This document shows positions 5,752 through 6,101 of a stretch of 6,101 nt of DNA, one piece after another (within the stretch, counting starts at the first letter, position 1; each line of letters starts with the position of its first letter). The translations under genes and the position numbers were made by a program. This DNA comes from Euryarchaeota archaeon UBA173. GTDB taxonomy: Archaea; Thermoplasmatota; Poseidoniia; Poseidoniales; Thalassarchaeaceae. The DNA is taken from the NCBI GenBank assembly GCA_002498925.1, contig DAJH01000020.1:1-6101 (forward strand). The letters run 5' to 3'. The notes under the pieces are model-generated. The model was given only the letters and a program-made list of their open reading frames with translations, ran no database searches and was not told where the DNA came from.

Positions 5752-6101
5752 ATGCGAGGAGACTGGTCAGGAAGGCAGTCAGTACTAGCTGCCTTGATGC
5801 TCATTCTTCTTGACTTCTCAGGGGGCGCAACTGCGGTAGTGCCCTCCGAGAAAATAGACGCAGTGGAGTTTGAAATTGGCGTCACCAATGACTCTCCGCC
5901 CCCCCTATACTGTGGCGATATTGTTTGTGAGTCCAAAGATAGGACGCCATATTTACCTCCGTACAATGTTGATTGGCCGGTGCAAGAGCCGGGATGGTGG
6001 TTCGAATATTGGTACGATCTGGACAACAACGGCATGGACGATAGGCTTCAGTGGATAATCTCCGGAGAACGAGACTCGGTGTCAACAAGCGCCATAATGG
6101 G
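5752..6101 (+). CDS. Secreted protein with signal peptide and DxDNNGxxD motif (5' part, runs off window)
   Basis: The frame from ATG 5752 is open to the window end, giving 116 residues. The N-terminus is a classic signal peptide: Arg2 and Arg8, a hydrophobic core VLAALMLILL (11-20), and a likely cleavage after ATA (26-28). The mature part is acidic and rich in Trp, Tyr and Pro, with a cysteine pair (C54, C59) and the segment WYDLDNNGMDDRLQW (87-101). DxDNNGxxD is a calcium-binding-type motif, as in thrombospondin type-3 and dockerin-like loops. In marine archaeal secreted subtilisin-like (S8) proteases, similar DxNGxxDxL segments occur just before the prodomain (recalled, not checked). A protease precursor is thus possible, but no catalytic domain lies inside the window, so I only call it an exported protein. 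It is preceded by AGGAGAG and follows a T6 tract, so it is probably its own transcription unit. Confidence 0.75.
   Translation, partial: MRGDWSGRQSVLAALMLILLDFSGGATAVVPSEKIDAVEFEIGVTNDSPPPLYCGDIVCESKDRTPYLPPYNVDWPVQEPGWWFEYWYDLDNNGMDDRLQWIISGERDSVSTSAIM

Noticed and set aside
1..6101. Defence system, mobile element, CRISPR array, tRNA or rRNA
   Set aside because: I found no spaced direct repeats, transposase-like frames, terminal inverted repeats or cloverleaf-forming stretches on either strand by eye. The gene content is housekeeping and envelope functions.

Overview
The window looks archaeal, most likely a marine planktonic euryarchaeon of the Poseidoniales (Marine Group II) type. The archaeal signs are an Nmd3-family ribosome-biogenesis protein, a small archaeal-type phosphoglucose/phosphomannose isomerase, AGGAGGTG-type ribosome binding sites and frequent AGG/AGA arginine codons. 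The group assignment is an inference from gene content (cytochrome c maturation genes, a large secreted protein, moderate GC). No phylogenetic marker was tested.

Layout. Bases 1-102 hold the last 33 codons of a plus-strand frame that runs in from outside and converges tail-to-tail with the next gene. Bases 96-4574 are one tightly packed minus-strand block, read from right to left: ccmA-ccmB fused in one frame (heme ABC transporter), ccmC (heme-handling WWD membrane protein), a 44-codon ccmD-like gene, nmd3, and the sugar-phosphate isomerase. Two junctions in the block, ccmC/ccmD and nmd3/isomerase, share the sequence CCAATTGA, in which a TTG start overlaps the TGA stop. A divergent gap of about 96 bases (4575-4670) separates this block from a plus-strand rhomboid protease (4671-5684) that carries an extra C-terminal Cys4 motif. 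A T6 tract follows the rhomboid gene. A 67-base gap then leads to a secreted protein (from 5752, cut by the window end), whose Shine-Dalgarno sequence lies in the right arm of a perfect 7-bp inverted repeat just before the ATG.

How the genes work together. CcmAB, CcmC and CcmD should form the membrane complex that presents heme to the periplasmic-side chaperone CcmE for covalent attachment to c-type cytochromes, which implies a respiring organism. CcmE, CcmF, CcmG and CcmH are not in the window and must lie elsewhere or be replaced. Nmd3 (large ribosomal subunit maturation) and the isomerase (glycolysis/gluconeogenesis and mannose-phosphate supply) are housekeeping genes apparently carried on the same transcript. 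The plus-strand rhomboid and secreted protein are envelope genes with no visible tie to the heme system.

There is no RNA gene, mobile element, CRISPR array or gene-free stretch over 300 bases. The window is mostly conserved metabolism. Its less ordinary points are the CcmA-CcmB fusion, the tiny ccmD, a variant WWD motif, the rhomboid with a Cys4 tail, and the hairpin over a ribosome binding site.
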